From Betaproteobacteria bacterium (lineage in GTDB: Bacteria > Pseudomonadota > Gammaproteobacteria > Burkholderiales > Casimicrobiaceae), in assembly GCA_016716425.1 (NCBI GenBank), contig JADJWJ010000001.1, positions 62,001 through 126,000 on the forward strand: a DNA stretch of 64,000 bases. The letters run 5' to 3'. The notes under the pieces were generated by a model. It was not told the DNA's origin. It made no database searches and was given only the letters and a program-made list of their open reading frames with translations. This document shows, in pieces, positions 17,306-27,336 of the stretch. The stretch's first letter is position 1. Every line of letters begins with the position of its first letter. Both the position numbers and the translations under genes were made by a program.

Positions 17306-18718
17306 CTACAGCCCCATCGCGTCGGCAATCAACGTGCGCAGCTCGCGCCGCAGCTTTTCCCGCACCGGCGCCGCGGCGCGGCTGCGGTTGAGGTTGTCGA
17401 GCTCGTACGGGTCGCGGTCGAGGTCGTAGAGCTCGTCGAGCTCGCCGGCGCGGCCGCGGTTGACCCAGTGGATATATTTCCAGCGGTCGGTGCGCACCGC
17501 CTTGTACGTCATGCCGACGAGCCACGGCATCGCCTGCTCGGCCCAGTATTCGATCAGGAAGGAGCGGCGCCAGCCGGCGCGGCTGCCGGTGCGCGACGGG
17601 TTCGATCCACGCTGGAAGAGCGGCAGCAGCGACCGGCCCTGGATCTGCGGGCCCGGCTTGCCGCCGGCCAGCGCGATCATCGTCGGCGCGATGTCCTGGC
17701 AGATCACGAGGTCGCGCACGCGCGTGCCCGCCTTCACGCGCCGCGGATAGCGGACGAGGAACGGCGAGCGGATGCCTTCCTCGTAGGCGAAGCGGCGCTC
17801 GGGGCCCAGCGCGTGCTCGCCGAAGAAGAAGCCGTTGTCGCCGAGGAACACGACGAACGTGTTGTCCAGCTCGCCCTGCCGCTCGAGCGTGGCGAAGATG
17901 GCGCCCATCCCTTCGTCGACCGCGGCCATCATCCGCGCGCGCTGCCGGATCTCGTCCTGCGAGCCCGACTGCAGCGCCGCGAGGATCGCCTGCGCGGTGT
18001 CGCCGGACTTCATGCCGAAGCACTCGGCCCACGCCGGCTTGCTGCGCACGACCGCGGCCGGCGACAGCATGTTGGGAGTGCGCGGGAAGACGGCGCCGGC
18101 GTAGAGGTCGCGGTGGCGGTCGGCGACGACGTAGCCACCCTGCGCCGAGATGCGCAGCGTGCCGTCGGCCGCCTGCTCGGCATCGGGGTGCACGGCCTTG
18201 TGCGCGAAGAACAGCGAGAACGGCTTGTTCCGCTTGCGCTCGAGGTATTCGACGGCCAGACCGTTCATGATGTCGGTGATGTAACCGTCGTGCTGGACGT
18301 ACTTCCCGCCATGGTTGAGCCGCGGATGCATGAGCTTGCCGTGCCCGTCGTAGCTCACCCAGTAGTCGTAGCCCGGGCGCGGCATCCCGTCGTTGCCCAT
18401 GTGCCACTTGCCGATGTGCGCGGTCTCGTAGCCCAGGCGCTGCAGCTCGAGGTGGTAGTTCGGCAGGCGGTGGCTCATCGCGTCGCGCGCGACGTTGTCG
18501 ATGATGCCGTGCCGGCTCGCGTACTGGCCGGTGACGATCGACGCGCGGTTGGGCGAGCAGATGGGCGTGGTGTGGAACGCGCGCTCGAACAAGGCCCCCT
18601 CGTGCGCGAGCCGGTCGACGTTCGGCGTCTTCATGTACGGGTGGCCGCCCGCGCCGAACTCGTCGTGGCGCAGGTCGTCGATCAGGATGACCAGGAGGTT
18701 GGGCTTGCGGGCGGGCAT
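17306..18718 (-). CDS. Type I sulfatase
   Basis: A 470-residue alkaline-phosphatase-superfamily enzyme. LLVILIDDLRHDEFG supplies the first metal-binding aspartates. TTPICSPNRASIVTGQYASR contains the C-x-P-x-R signature in which Cys 54 is converted to formylglycine, so an FGE-type maturase is required. FLGDNGFFFGEHALG is the second metal site. No signal peptide is visible from the ATG at 18718, which is preferred over the 33-residue upstream extension because the family begins here. The substrate is unknown; the closest overall type is the arylsulfatase/iduronate-sulfatase-like group. It diverges from parE. Confidence 0.85.
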   Translation of the reverse strand: MPARKPNLLVILIDDLRHDEFGAGGHPYMKTPNVDRLAHEGALFERAFHTTPICSPNRASIVTGQYASRHGIIDNVARDAMSHRLPNYHLELQRLGYETAHIGKWHMGNDGMPRPGYDYWVSYDGHGKLMHPRLNHGGKYVQHDGYITDIMNGLAVEYLERKRNKPFSLFFAHKAVHPDAEQAADGTLRISAQGGYVVADRHRDLYAGAVFPRTPNMLSPAAVVRSKPAWAECFGMKSGDTAQAILAALQSGSQDEIRQRARMMAAVDEGMGAIFATLERQGELDNTFVVFLGDNGFFFGEHALGPERRFAYEEGIRSPFLVRYPRRVKAGTRVRDLVICQDIAPTMIALAGGKPGPQIQGRSLLPLFQRGSNPSRTGSRAGWRRSFLIEYWAEQAMPWLVGMTYKAVRTDRWKYIHWVNRGRAGELDELYDLDRDPYELDNLNRSRAAAPVREKLRRELRTLIADAMGL

Positions 18719-18870
18719 GGCGAACTCGTCGGATCGGGGCGGGGAGACGGAAGCATACCCGTTCGTCGCGCGTTGTTGCTGCCTGCGGCGGGAGTGGCGG
18801 AGCGGACGCGGTAGCATTACGCCATTGCCTCGCGCGCGGTTGCGGCGCGCGCGCTTCGAAAGCGACGACG

Positions 18871-20847
18871 TTGGCGAAATCCACGTACGAAGAGTCCTCG
18901 ATCCGGGTCCTGAAGGGCCTGCAGCCGGTGCGCGAGCGCCCCGGCATGTACACGCGCACGTCCGACCCGACGCACATCGTGCAGGAGGTGGTCGACAACG
19001 CCGCCGACGAGGCGCTCGGCGGCTTCGCGTCGCGCATCGACGTCACCGTGCACGCCGACCACTCGGTGACGGTCGACGACGACGGGCGCGGCATCCCGGT
19101 CGGCCTGCATCCGGAGGAGAAGGTCCCGACGGTGGAGCTGGTCTTCACGCGGCTGCACGCCGGCGGCAAGTTCGACAAGAAGGGCGAGCACGCGGCCTAC
19201 GCGTTCTCGGGCGGCCTGCACGGCGTCGGCGTCTCGGTGACCAACGCGCTGTCGCAGCGACTCGAGGTCGAGGTCAGGCGCGACGGCAAGGTGCACCGGA
19301 TCGTGTTCGCCGGCGGCGACGTGGCCGAGAAGCTGAAGGTCGTCGGCACCGTCGGCGCGCGCAACACGGGCACCACCGTGCGTGTGGTCCCGGATCCGAA
19401 GTACTTCGACGCGCCGAACGTGTCGCTGCCCGATCTCGCGCGCCTGCTGCGCGCGAAGGCGGTGTTGCTGCCCGGCGTGAAGGTCACCCTCCGGAGCGAA
19501 CTCGGAAAGACGCCGAAGACGCAGACGTGGTCGTACCCGGGCGGCCTCACCGACTACCTGGCCGAGCTGGGTGACGGCGCGCAAGCCGTCGCGCCGACCT
19601 TCGCCGGCGAGACCTACCTGCCGGCGCCGAAGGACGGCGAGTCGTGGAGCGAGGGCGAGGGCGCCGCGTGGGCGTTCGCGTGGTACGAGGACGGGCGCGG
19701 CGACGGCGAGAGCTACGTCAACCTGATCCCGACGCCGGCCGGCGGCACGCACGAGGCCGGCCTGCGCGCCGCGGTGTTCGAGGCGGTGAAGTCGTTCGTC
19801 GACCACCACAACCTGCTGCCGCGCGGCGTGCGGCTGCAGACGGAGGACGTGTCGGCGCGGCTGTCGTACGTGCTGTCGGTGCGAGTGCTCGATCCGCAGT
19901 TCCAGGGCCAGGTCAAGGAGAAGCTGACCAGCCGCGATGCGCTGAAGCTCGTCGCGCAGGTGATCCGCGATCCGCTGGAGGCGTGGCTCAACGCCAACGT
20001 CGAGGACGCGCGGCGCATCGCGGAGCTCGCGATATCGCAGGCGCAGACGCGCTTGAAATCCGCGCAGAAGGTGGAAAAGAAACGCGGGTCGAGCGTGGCC
20101 GTGCTGCCGGGCAAGCTCACCGACTGCGAGTCGGACGACACGGCGCGCCGCGAGGTGTTCCTGGTCGAGGGCGACTCGGCCGGCGGGTCGGCCAAGCTCG
20201 CGCGCGACAAGCAGTACCAGGCGATCCTGCCGCTGCGCGGCAAGGTGCTGAACACGTTCGAGGTCGAGCGCGATCGCCTGTTCGCCAACAACGAGATCCA
20301 CGACATCGCGGTGGCGATCGGCGTCGACCCGCACGCGACGGCGGCCGCGGCCGACCTCGCGGGACTGCGCTACGCGCGGATCATCGTCATGGCCGACGCC
20401 GACGTCGACGGCAGCCACATCAAGGTGCTGCTGCTGACGCTGTTCTACAAGCACTTTCCCGCGCTGATCGAGCGCGGCCACGTCTGCGTCGCGCACCCGC
20501 CGCTCTACCGGATCGACGTGGCGGCCACCGGCCGGCGGCCGGCGCGCAAGCTCTACGCGCTCGACGACGCCGAGCTCGCGGCTATCGAGGATCGGCTCGC
20601 CAAGGAAGGCGTGCGGCCGGGGTCGTGGTCGGTCGGCCGGTTCAAGGGGCTGGGCGAGATGAATCCCGAGCAGCTGTGGGAGACGACGATGAATCCGGAG
20701 ACGCGGCGCGTGGTGCCGGTGCGGGTCGCGCTCGCGGACGTGGACGACACGCAGCGCGTGTTCGCGCGCCTTATGGGCAAGGCCGAGGCCGCGAGCCGCC
20801 GCGAGTGGATGGAGCGCTCGGGCGACACGGTCGACGTCGACGTCTGA
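18871..20847 (+). CDS. parE: DNA topoisomerase IV subunit B (ParE)
   Basis: A 658-residue GHKL ATPase/TOPRIM protein. The ATP site is built from EVVDNAADEALGG, VDDDGRGIPVG and the GGLHGVGVSVTNALS lid. The TOPRIM domain shows LVEGDSAGGSAKLARDKQYQ and ADADVDGSHI as metal ligands. The sequence and length match ParE rather than GyrB, which has a roughly 160-residue insertion. The start is TTG at 18871; a TAGCAT -10-like element lies near 18812-18817. It forms an operon with parC, 13 bp downstream. Confidence 0.93.
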   Translation: MAKSTYEESSIRVLKGLQPVRERPGMYTRTSDPTHIVQEVVDNAADEALGGFASRIDVTVHADHSVTVDDDGRGIPVGLHPEEKVPTVELVFTRLHAGGKFDKKGEHAAYAFSGGLHGVGVSVTNALSQRLEVEVRRDGKVHRIVFAGGDVAEKLKVVGTVGARNTGTTVRVVPDPKYFDAPNVSLPDLARLLRAKAVLLPGVKVTLRSELGKTPKTQTWSYPGGLTDYLAELGDGAQAVAPTFAGETYLPAPKDGESWSEGEGAAWAFAWYEDGRGDGESYVNLIPTPAGGTHEAGLRAAVFEAVKSFVDHHNLLPRGVRLQTEDVSARLSYVLSVRVLDPQFQGQVKEKLTSRDALKLVAQVIRDPLEAWLNANVEDARRIAELAISQAQTRLKSAQKVEKKRGSSVAVLPGKLTDCESDDTARREVFLVEGDSAGGSAKLARDKQYQAILPLRGKVLNTFEVERDRLFANNEIHDIAVAIGVDPHATAAAADLAGLRYARIIVMADADVDGSHIKVLLLTLFYKHFPALIERGHVCVAHPPLYRIDVAATGRRPARKLYALDDAELAAIEDRLAKEGVRPGSWSVGRFKGLGEMNPEQLWETTMNPETRRVVPVRVALADVDDTQRVFARLMGKAEAASRREWMERSGDTVDVDV

Positions 20848-20860
20848 CGGGGCCGGCACG

Positions 20861-23275
20861 ATGGCGACCAGAGGCAAGGGCAAGGCCGGCGGCAAGGGCG
20901 CGCACCGCGTGCCGGATGCCGCCGACGCGCTCTCCGGCGACCTCTTCGCCGACGACGGCGCGGGTGGCCCGCCGGACGCGCCGCGCGCGCGTACGGCCAC
21001 ACCCGACGACGACGCGCTGCCGCTCGCGGCCTTCGCGGAGAGGAGTTATCTCGAGTACGCGATGAGCGTGGTTATGGGACGCGCGTTGCCCGACGTCGCC
21101 GACGGCCAGAAGCCGGTGCAGCGGCGCATCCTGTACGCGATGCACCAGCTCGGCCTGTATGCGCCCACCCGGCACGTGAAGTCCGCGCGCGTCGTCGGCG
21201 ACGTGCTCGGCAAGTACCACCCGCACGGCGACACGGCGGCGTACGACGCGCTGGTGCGGCAGGCGCAGGACTTCACGCTGCGCTACCCGCTCATCGACGG
21301 GCAGGGCAACTTCGGCTCGCGCGACGGCGACAACGCGGCGGCGATGCGCTACACCGAGTGCCGGCTGACCGCGATGGCGGAACTCCTGCTGGCCGAGATC
21401 GACCGCGACACCGTCGACTTCGTCCCCAACTACGACGGCGCGTTCACCGAGCCGAAGCTCCTGCCGGCGCGGCTGCCGATGGTGCTGCTCAACGGCGCCT
21501 CTGGCATCGGCGTGGGGCTGGCCACCGACATCCCGTCGCACAACCTGGCCGAAGTGGCCCGTGCGACGGTCGCGGCGATCCACAATCCGCGGATCGCGCT
21601 CGACGACCTGCTCGCGATCGTGCCCGGGCCCGACCTGCCGGGCGGCGGGCACATCACGTCGAGCGCCGCGGACATCCGCGCGATCTACGAGGGCGGCCGC
21701 GGCAGCCTGCGCGTGCGCGCGCGCTGGAAGCTCGAGGAACTGGCGCGCGGCCAGTGGCGGATCGCCGTCACCGAGCTGCCGTTCGGCGTGTCGGCGCGCG
21801 TGGTGATGGAGGACGTCGAGCGGGCGACCAACCCGAAGCCGAAGGAAGGCAAGAAGACGCTGACGCAGGACCAGGTCAATCTGAAGGCGCTGCTGCTGGG
21901 CGCGCTCGACACCGTGCGCGACGAGTCGGACAAGGACGCGCCGGTGCGGCTCGTGTTCGAGCCGCGGTCCTCGCGGCAGGACGTGCAGGAGTTCGTCGAC
22001 CTGCTGCTCGCGAATACGCGCCTGGAGACGAGCCTGCCGATCAACCTCGTCGTGTTGGGCCGCGACGGGCGCCCGCGGCAGAAGGGCCTGCAGGCGATCC
22101 TCGCCGAGTGGATCGAGTTCCGCTTCGTCACCGTCCGCCGCCGGACGCAGCACCGGCTCTCCGAGGTCGACCGGCGCATCCACATCCTCGAAGGGCGGCA
22201 GCTCGCGCTGCTGTCGATCGACAAGGTCATCCGCATCATCCGCAGCGCGGAGGACCCGAAGGCGGACCTGATGCAGGCGTTCGGCCTGACCGAGGTCCAG
22301 GCCGACGACATCCTCGAAATCCGGCTGCGTCAGCTCGCGAAGCTCGAGGGGATCCGGATCGAGAACGAGCTGAAGTCGCTCAAGTCCGAGCGCAAGGCAT
22401 TGCAGACCCTGCTCGCCGACCGCAACGCGCTGTCGGCCCGCATCGTCGCCGAGATCGAGGCGGACGCGGCGAAGTTCGGCGACGCCCGGCGCACGCTGAT
22501 CGAGGAGGTGGCGCCGGTCGCGCGCGAGCGCACGGTGCCGGACGAGCCGGTCACGATCACGCTGTCGCGGCAGGGCTGGATTCGCTCGCGGCAGGGGCAC
22601 GCGCTCGACGGGTCGCTGTTCGCGTGGAAGTCGGGCGACGGCCCGCTCGCGATCCTCGAGACGCGTACCGTGCAGCCGGTGGTCGTGCTCGACACGCAGG
22701 GCCGCGCGTACACGATCCGCGCGGCCGACATCCCGGGCGGCCGCGGCGACGGCGTGCCGGTCACCACACTCATCGACGTGCCGGCCGGCGCGAGGGTGGC
22801 GCACGCGATCTCCGGGCTGCCGGAGCAGCAGTACCTCGTCGCGGGCACCGGCGGCTACGGCTTCGTCGCCACGCTCGGCGACATGGTGTCGCGGGTTAAG
22901 GCGGGCAAGGCGTTCATGACGCTGACGCCGGACGAGTCGCCGGTGGCGCCGGTGGCGCTGACGCCGGACGCCACACAGGTCGCCGCGCTCGCGTCGAACG
23001 GGAAGCTGCTCGTGTTCGACCTGGCCGAGGTGCGCGTATCGGGCGGCGGCCGCGGCGTGATCGTCATGGGGCTCGACGAAGGCGCGTCGCTGCAGGCGGT
23101 GGCGCTCGCGCGGCCCGGCCGCGTCGTCGTGCGCGGCACGAACCGCGCCGGCCGCGAGGTCGACGTGGCGCTCGAAGGCGATGCGCTCGCCCGGCACGTC
23201 ATGCGCCGCGCGCGCAAGGGCGCCAAGCTCGTCCAGAAGCTGAAGCTGACCGGTTTCGCGCCCGTCGCGGCGTGA
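20861..23275 (+). CDS. parC: DNA topoisomerase IV subunit A (ParC)
   Basis: An 804-residue type IIA topoisomerase A subunit that breaks and rejoins DNA with ParE to decatenate daughter chromosomes. The catalytic tyrosine is Tyr 164 in AAAMRYTECRL. The quinolone-determining region reads KYHPHGDTAAYDALV, with Thr and Asp at the positions of E. coli Ser80 and Glu84, which is common in betaproteobacteria. The N-terminal roughly 50 residues before LPLAAFAERSYLEYA are a low-complexity basic/acidic extension. The C-terminal beta-pinwheel is degenerate, as expected for ParC. Confidence 0.93.
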   Translation: MATRGKGKAGGKGAHRVPDAADALSGDLFADDGAGGPPDAPRARTATPDDDALPLAAFAERSYLEYAMSVVMGRALPDVADGQKPVQRRILYAMHQLGLYAPTRHVKSARVVGDVLGKYHPHGDTAAYDALVRQAQDFTLRYPLIDGQGNFGSRDGDNAAAMRYTECRLTAMAELLLAEIDRDTVDFVPNYDGAFTEPKLLPARLPMVLLNGASGIGVGLATDIPSHNLAEVARATVAAIHNPRIALDDLLAIVPGPDLPGGGHITSSAADIRAIYEGGRGSLRVRARWKLEELARGQWRIAVTELPFGVSARVVMEDVERATNPKPKEGKKTLTQDQVNLKALLLGALDTVRDESDKDAPVRLVFEPRSSRQDVQEFVDLLLANTRLETSLPINLVVLGRDGRPRQKGLQAILAEWIEFRFVTVRRRTQHRLSEVDRRIHILEGRQLALLSIDKVIRIIRSAEDPKADLMQAFGLTEVQADDILEIRLRQLAKLEGIRIENELKSLKSERKALQTLLADRNALSARIVAEIEADAAKFGDARRTLIEEVAPVARERTVPDEPVTITLSRQGWIRSRQGHALDGSLFAWKSGDGPLAILETRTVQPVVVLDTQGRAYTIRAADIPGGRGDGVPVTTLIDVPAGARVAHAISGLPEQQYLVAGTGGYGFVATLGDMVSRVKAGKAFMTLTPDESPVAPVALTPDATQVAALASNGKLLVFDLAEVRVSGGGRGVIVMGLDEGASLQAVALARPGRVVVRGTNRAGREVDVALEGDALARHVMRRARKGAKLVQKLKLTGFAPVAA

Positions 23276-23312
23276 TGGATCGACTTCGCTGGTGTGCCGC
23301 CCGGCATGGGGC

Positions 23313-23318
23313 TATGAT
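23313..23318 (+). promoter_or_regulatory. Possible -10 element for the patatin-CHAT-MBL cassette
   Basis: TATGAT at 23313-23318 is a good -10 hexamer, 48 bp before the patatin start; the region 17 bp upstream (TGGTGT) is a poor -35 match. It lies in the 90-bp gap after parC, so the cassette may be expressed independently of parEC. No operator palindrome is obvious. Confidence 0.4.
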
Positions 23319-23365
23319 GCCGTTGTAGTGTTCAACCGACCGGACCCTGGGACGAAAGGGAGGGT

Positions 23366-24379
23366 ATGGCGCTGACCATCGGCGGTGTGCAGAAGCGCAT
23401 CGGCCTCGCACTTTCCGGGGGCGGCTTTCGTGCGGCCGCATTCCACTTGGGCGTCATGCGCAAGCTCGCCGCGCTGGGGATCCTCGATCGCGTCGACCTC
23501 CTGACGTGCGTCAGCGGCGGCAGCATCGCCGGTGGCGCCGTCGCGCGGCACTGGAGCGACGCCGGCAAGCTCGACGTTCTCGACCAGTACCTGCGCACCC
23601 GGTCGATCGCCGCGTCGTCGGTGATCGGCGGCGTGCTCGATCCGTTCGCGAGCCGCATCGACAAGCTGGCAGGCTCCTACGACCGCGACCTCTTCCAGGG
23701 CGCGACACTCGACAACCTCGCCGGCGGCCCGCGGATCTACTTCAACGCGACGAACCTCGCTACCGGCAACCTGTTCTTCTTCGTCGCCGGCGGCGGCAAG
23801 CCGGCCGAGATGGGCGAGCACGAGCTGGGTGTCGTGCCCGCGCCCGCGTTTCCGGTCTGCCGCGCGGTCGCCGCGTCGTCGGCGTTCCCGCCGGTGTTCC
23901 CGCCGCTGCGCCTCGATGCCACGACGTACGCGCACGCGGCCGCGGTCGAGTACGTGACGCTGACCGACGGTGGTGTCTACGACAACATGGGCATCAACCC
24001 GCTGGTCCGCACGCGCAACGCGCTCGACTACGTGATCGTCAGCGACGGCGGCAAGCCGTTCGCGCTCGACGAGCGGCCGACCGAGTCCGGCGCGATCGTG
24101 CTCAAGGCCGCGCTCGACATCATGATGGAGCAGATCCGCGGGCTGGAGTTCGACCGGCTGCAGCATCGGCATGCGGCGCAGAGCGGCCCGCGGCCGCTGT
24201 GGTTCTCCATCGACAGCAAGGAAGGCGAGGCGCAGCCCGGCGACGCCGCATTCGCGTCGGCGATCGCCACCAACCTCGCGCGGCTTCCCGCGGACGAGAT
24301 GGACGTGCTCACGCGCCACGGCGGCGCACTGGTGGAGGCGCGCATCCGCCGCTACGCGCCCGAGCTGCTTGTCCCCTGA
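23366..24379 (+). CDS. Patatin-like phospholipase (first gene of CHAT cassette)
   Basis: A 337-residue patatin-domain protein. The oxyanion-hole glycine motif is LALSGGGFRAAAFH (residues 14-27). The nucleophile elbow is TCVSGGSIAGG, in which Ser 53 of G-G-S-I-A is the likely catalytic serine; it deviates from the strict GxSxG. The partner Asp is Asp 201 in LTDGGVYDNMG. No signal peptide or membrane helix is seen, so the lipase would act from the cytosol on membrane lipids. AAAGGGAGGG precedes the ATG. Standing immediately before a CHAT-domain protein, it is a plausible toxic effector whose activity is controlled by its neighbours (inference). Confidence 0.82.
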   Translation: MALTIGGVQKRIGLALSGGGFRAAAFHLGVMRKLAALGILDRVDLLTCVSGGSIAGGAVARHWSDAGKLDVLDQYLRTRSIAASSVIGGVLDPFASRIDKLAGSYDRDLFQGATLDNLAGGPRIYFNATNLATGNLFFFVAGGGKPAEMGEHELGVVPAPAFPVCRAVAASSAFPPVFPPLRLDATTYAHAAAVEYVTLTDGGVYDNMGINPLVRTRNALDYVIVSDGGKPFALDERPTESGAIVLKAALDIMMEQIRGLEFDRLQHRHAAQSGPRPLWFSIDSKEGEAQPGDAAFASAIATNLARLPADEMDVLTRHGGALVEARIRRYAPELLVP

Positions 24380-24431
24380 CGTCGCGCGCGGGCGGCGACC
24401 GACCATCACACCATCCGCGCGAGGATCCCCG

Positions 24432-27332
24432 ATGCGATTCGACTTCTGGACGCGCTGGGGCGGCGCGCTGAGCGACGCGGACTTCGCGCGCGCATGGGTC
24501 GCGCTGGGGATCGCGGCCGGCGCCGAGGACAAACGACCCGCGGCGGAAGGCTACATCGGATTGGCGGAGCGCGATCCGGCCGCGGCGACCCCCGAGAACG
24601 CGCTCGCGATCGCCCGGGAAGCGGTGGCCGATGCATTGTCCGCGTCGCGCACGCGCGCCCTCGCGGTGCGCTGGAGCTTCCCGGATCCCGCCGCCACCGT
24701 CGACGCCGACGGCCGGTTTGCGCTGACCCGCATCGATCCGGCGACGTGGGCGCGCGCCTGGGCCGACGCGGCGGGCGTCGTGGACGTGAACGTGCGGCTG
24801 CGCGTGGCGAACGCGCCCGGCGGCGAGCCGGTGGCCCCGTGGTTTCGCCTGTTCGCGGAGGCGCTGCCGCCGGTGGGCGCAGCCTCGCTGGTGCTCGCTG
24901 CCCCCAGGCCGGATCTCGCGCTCGAGTGGCCGCTGCGGCTGGGCACGCTGGGCGGCACCGGCGACGCGATCGTCGCCGCCGCAGTGGCCGAGTGGCCGAG
25001 CAACCGCCTCGCGCGCGGCGTGGTCATCGGGCGCGACAACGCCAACTGCGACGTGCTCGTGCACGCCGGAAGCGCCGCGTCGCTGCTCGCGACGCTGCTC
25101 TCGCAACCGTCTCGCTGCAAGGCCAACGTCGTCCTGATCGCGGGCGCCATCGATGCCGATGCGGCGCGGCTGGAGGCGCAGCTTCACGCGATCGCCGCCG
25201 AGACCTGCGCCAGCGGCATCGTGCTGTGGGCGTTCGGCGCGAACGTGCGGGCGCTCGGCCACGCATTGAACGCCGCGGTCGAGGAGTTCTCGCACGACTC
25301 GCCGCTCGATCGCGCGCTGCACGTCGCCGCGCAGCGGCTGGCGGCCGGCGACGCCATCGCCTGGCTCACGGATGCGCTCGCGGGCCAGCACCTGCGGGCG
25401 CTCGCGGACCGGCTGACGGCGCGCGTCCGCGCGTTGCCGGCGGGCACCGCGATCGACGTGTCGCGGCTCGATTCGGGATGGGTGACGAGCTCACCTGGCG
25501 CGACCACGCGGGGGAGCGCGGGTGTGCCGCCGGGCGGCGAGCTCGCCCACGTCGACGCCGCCATGGTCGCGTTCGACGCGACCCGGCTGCACTTCGACTC
25601 CGAAAGCCACGGCGCGTCCGAGCTCGCGATGTTGACGGCCGCGGTGGCCCACGCGCAGCCGCCGCCGGAGGCGGAGGCGCGACGTGCGGCGCGGTACGTG
25701 CAGCAACAGTCGTTCGTCCGGCAGCGCGGAGGGTTCGCGCCCGCGGCGGGGGGCTTCGTGCAGGGACGCCCCGCGCTCGTTCGCGTGCGCATCGGCCCCC
25801 GGGAAGGGCAGTGGCAGTCGCTGCCGACCGAGTTTCCGTCCGAGGCGCTGCCGCCGGACGAGAAGCAGTGGCGGCTGACCGTCTGGCTCACCGAGCCCGC
25901 GCAGCTTGCGGAGCCGCTGCGCAAGACGGTGATCCTCCCTGCGGAGGGTCCCAGCACCGAGTGCGATCTCCGGTTCACACCGCAAGTGGCGGGGGCGTTC
26001 GAGGGCCGGCTGACCGTGCTGCATCGCGGCCGCGTGCTGCAGACGGCGGTGCTGCGCGCCGGGGTCGCGGCGGAAGGTGAAGCGCCCGCAGGAAAGGCGC
26101 CCGAGCTGCTCGACCTCGTGCCGGTGCGGCGCCGGCTCGGCGACCTCGAGCAGCGGCGCCAGTTCGACCTCGCGTTCGTCACCAATCACACGACCGCCGG
26201 CGAGCCGCGCGGCGTCGCGCTCGCGGCCGACCGCGCGTGGATTGCCGACGTCGCGAAAGCGCTCGACGTCACGCAGACCCTCAATACCGCGCTCAGCCGG
26301 CTGGCCAAGTCGGTCGACGACTACAAGGACGGGCTGGCCGGCGAGGCGGGCCGCAAGCTGTTCGTCGACCTCGCGAAGCAGGGCGCGTGGCTCGACCTGC
26401 ACCTCGTGCGCGGGCAGCTCGCGCAGCGCGGAAACCGCCCGGACGTCGCCGCGCAGGAGTACATCCAGGTCGTCAGCACGAAGTCCGACGCGATCGTGCC
26501 GTTCGAGTTCATCTACGACCACGAGGTCCCGGACGACGACGCCAGGCCGTGCGCAGGGTGGCGCGATGCGCTCGAGCACGGGCAGTGCCCGCCGGGCTGT
26601 GCGGGCGGGACGGCGAAGGCGATCTGCCCGTTGGGGTTCTGGGGGCTGCGCAAGGTCATCGAGCGGCACCAGGTCAGTCCGGAACACGCCGCCGCCGGCC
26701 GCGAGTATTTCCTGCAGTCCGAGCCGGGCCGTGAAACAACCGACCTTGCGCTCGGCGGCACCGCGCTGTTCGCGAGCAGCACCCGCGTGCCGGCTGCCGC
26801 GCAGGCGACGGTGACGCAGGCGCTGGCGACGAAGCTGGGTAGCGCGCCGCTCACCGCGGCGTCATGGGCCGACTGGGCGACGATGGTCGGGCAGGCGAGT
26901 CCGCATCTGCTGATCGCGCTGACGCACACCGACGGGACCGGCGCCAACGTCACGCTCGAGATCGGCGGCAACACGATCAGCACGATCCAGATCAAGCCCG
27001 CGCACCTGTGTGCGCCGGCGGGCACCAGCCGGCCGCTGGTCGCGCTGCTCGGGTGCGACACCGTGGGGACGGCGAACGACTACGGCGAGCACGTCGTCGT
27101 GTTCCGCGATCGCGGCGCGGCCGTCGTCATCGGCACCATTGCGACCGTGTTCGGCGAGCACGCGGCGCGCGTGGCCGTGCTGCTGGCCGAAGAGCTGGTG
27201 CCGAACGGCGCGCCGCCGCGACGGCTGGGCGAGGCGATCCGCGCGATGAAGCGCCGTGCGCTGCTCGACGGATTGCTGATGCCGCTGTGCGTGGTCGCGT
27301 ACGGCGACGCCGACTGGAACCTCGTCAAATAG
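24432..27332 (+). CDS. CHAT-domain (caspase-like) protein, 966 residues
   Basis: The C-terminal third is a CHAT (caspase HetF-associated) peptidase domain. The predicted dyad is His 832 in LIALTHTDG and Cys 875 in VALLGCDTVG, followed by the expected FRDRGAAVVIGTIATVFGEH. Before it lies VPFEFIYDHEVPDDD and a cysteine-rich strip (CPPGCAGG, ICPLGFWGLRKV) typical of such proteins. The central part, around residues 430-560, looks like a beta-sandwich. The first 400 residues match nothing I recognise and could be the sensor. It starts at the ATG at 24432, with AGGA upstream. CHAT proteases cleave partners such as gasdermins in known systems; here the neighbours are a patatin and an MBL protein. 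Confidence 0.8.
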   Translation: MRFDFWTRWGGALSDADFARAWVALGIAAGAEDKRPAAEGYIGLAERDPAAATPENALAIAREAVADALSASRTRALAVRWSFPDPAATVDADGRFALTRIDPATWARAWADAAGVVDVNVRLRVANAPGGEPVAPWFRLFAEALPPVGAASLVLAAPRPDLALEWPLRLGTLGGTGDAIVAAAVAEWPSNRLARGVVIGRDNANCDVLVHAGSAASLLATLLSQPSRCKANVVLIAGAIDADAARLEAQLHAIAAETCASGIVLWAFGANVRALGHALNAAVEEFSHDSPLDRALHVAAQRLAAGDAIAWLTDALAGQHLRALADRLTARVRALPAGTAIDVSRLDSGWVTSSPGATTRGSAGVPPGGELAHVDAAMVAFDATRLHFDSESHGASELAMLTAAVAHAQPPPEAEARRAARYVQQQSFVRQRGGFAPAAGGFVQGRPALVRVRIGPREGQWQSLPTEFPSEALPPDEKQWRLTVWLTEPAQLAEPLRKTVILPAEGPSTECDLRFTPQVAGAFEGRLTVLHRGRVLQTAVLRAGVAAEGEAPAGKAPELLDLVPVRRRLGDLEQRRQFDLAFVTNHTTAGEPRGVALAADRAWIADVAKALDVTQTLNTALSRLAKSVDDYKDGLAGEAGRKLFVDLAKQGAWLDLHLVRGQLAQRGNRPDVAAQEYIQVVSTKSDAIVPFEFIYDHEVPDDDARPCAGWRDALEHGQCPPGCAGGTAKAICPLGFWGLRKVIERHQVSPEHAAAGREYFLQSEPGRETTDLALGGTALFASSTRVPAAAQATVTQALATKLGSAPLTAASWADWATMVGQASPHLLIALTHTDGTGANVTLEIGGNTISTIQIKPAHLCAPAGTSRPLVALLGCDTVGTANDYGEHVVVFRDRGAAVVIGTIATVFGEHAARVAVLLAEELVPNGAPPRRLGEAIRAMKRRALLDGLLMPLCVVAYGDADWNLVK

Positions 27333-27336
27333 GCGG

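Noticed and set aside
20861..23275. Quinolone resistance substitutions in ParC (Thr and Asp at positions of Ser80/Glu84)
   Set aside because: Thr/Asp at these positions is common in betaproteobacterial ParC, so it is not evidence of acquired resistance.
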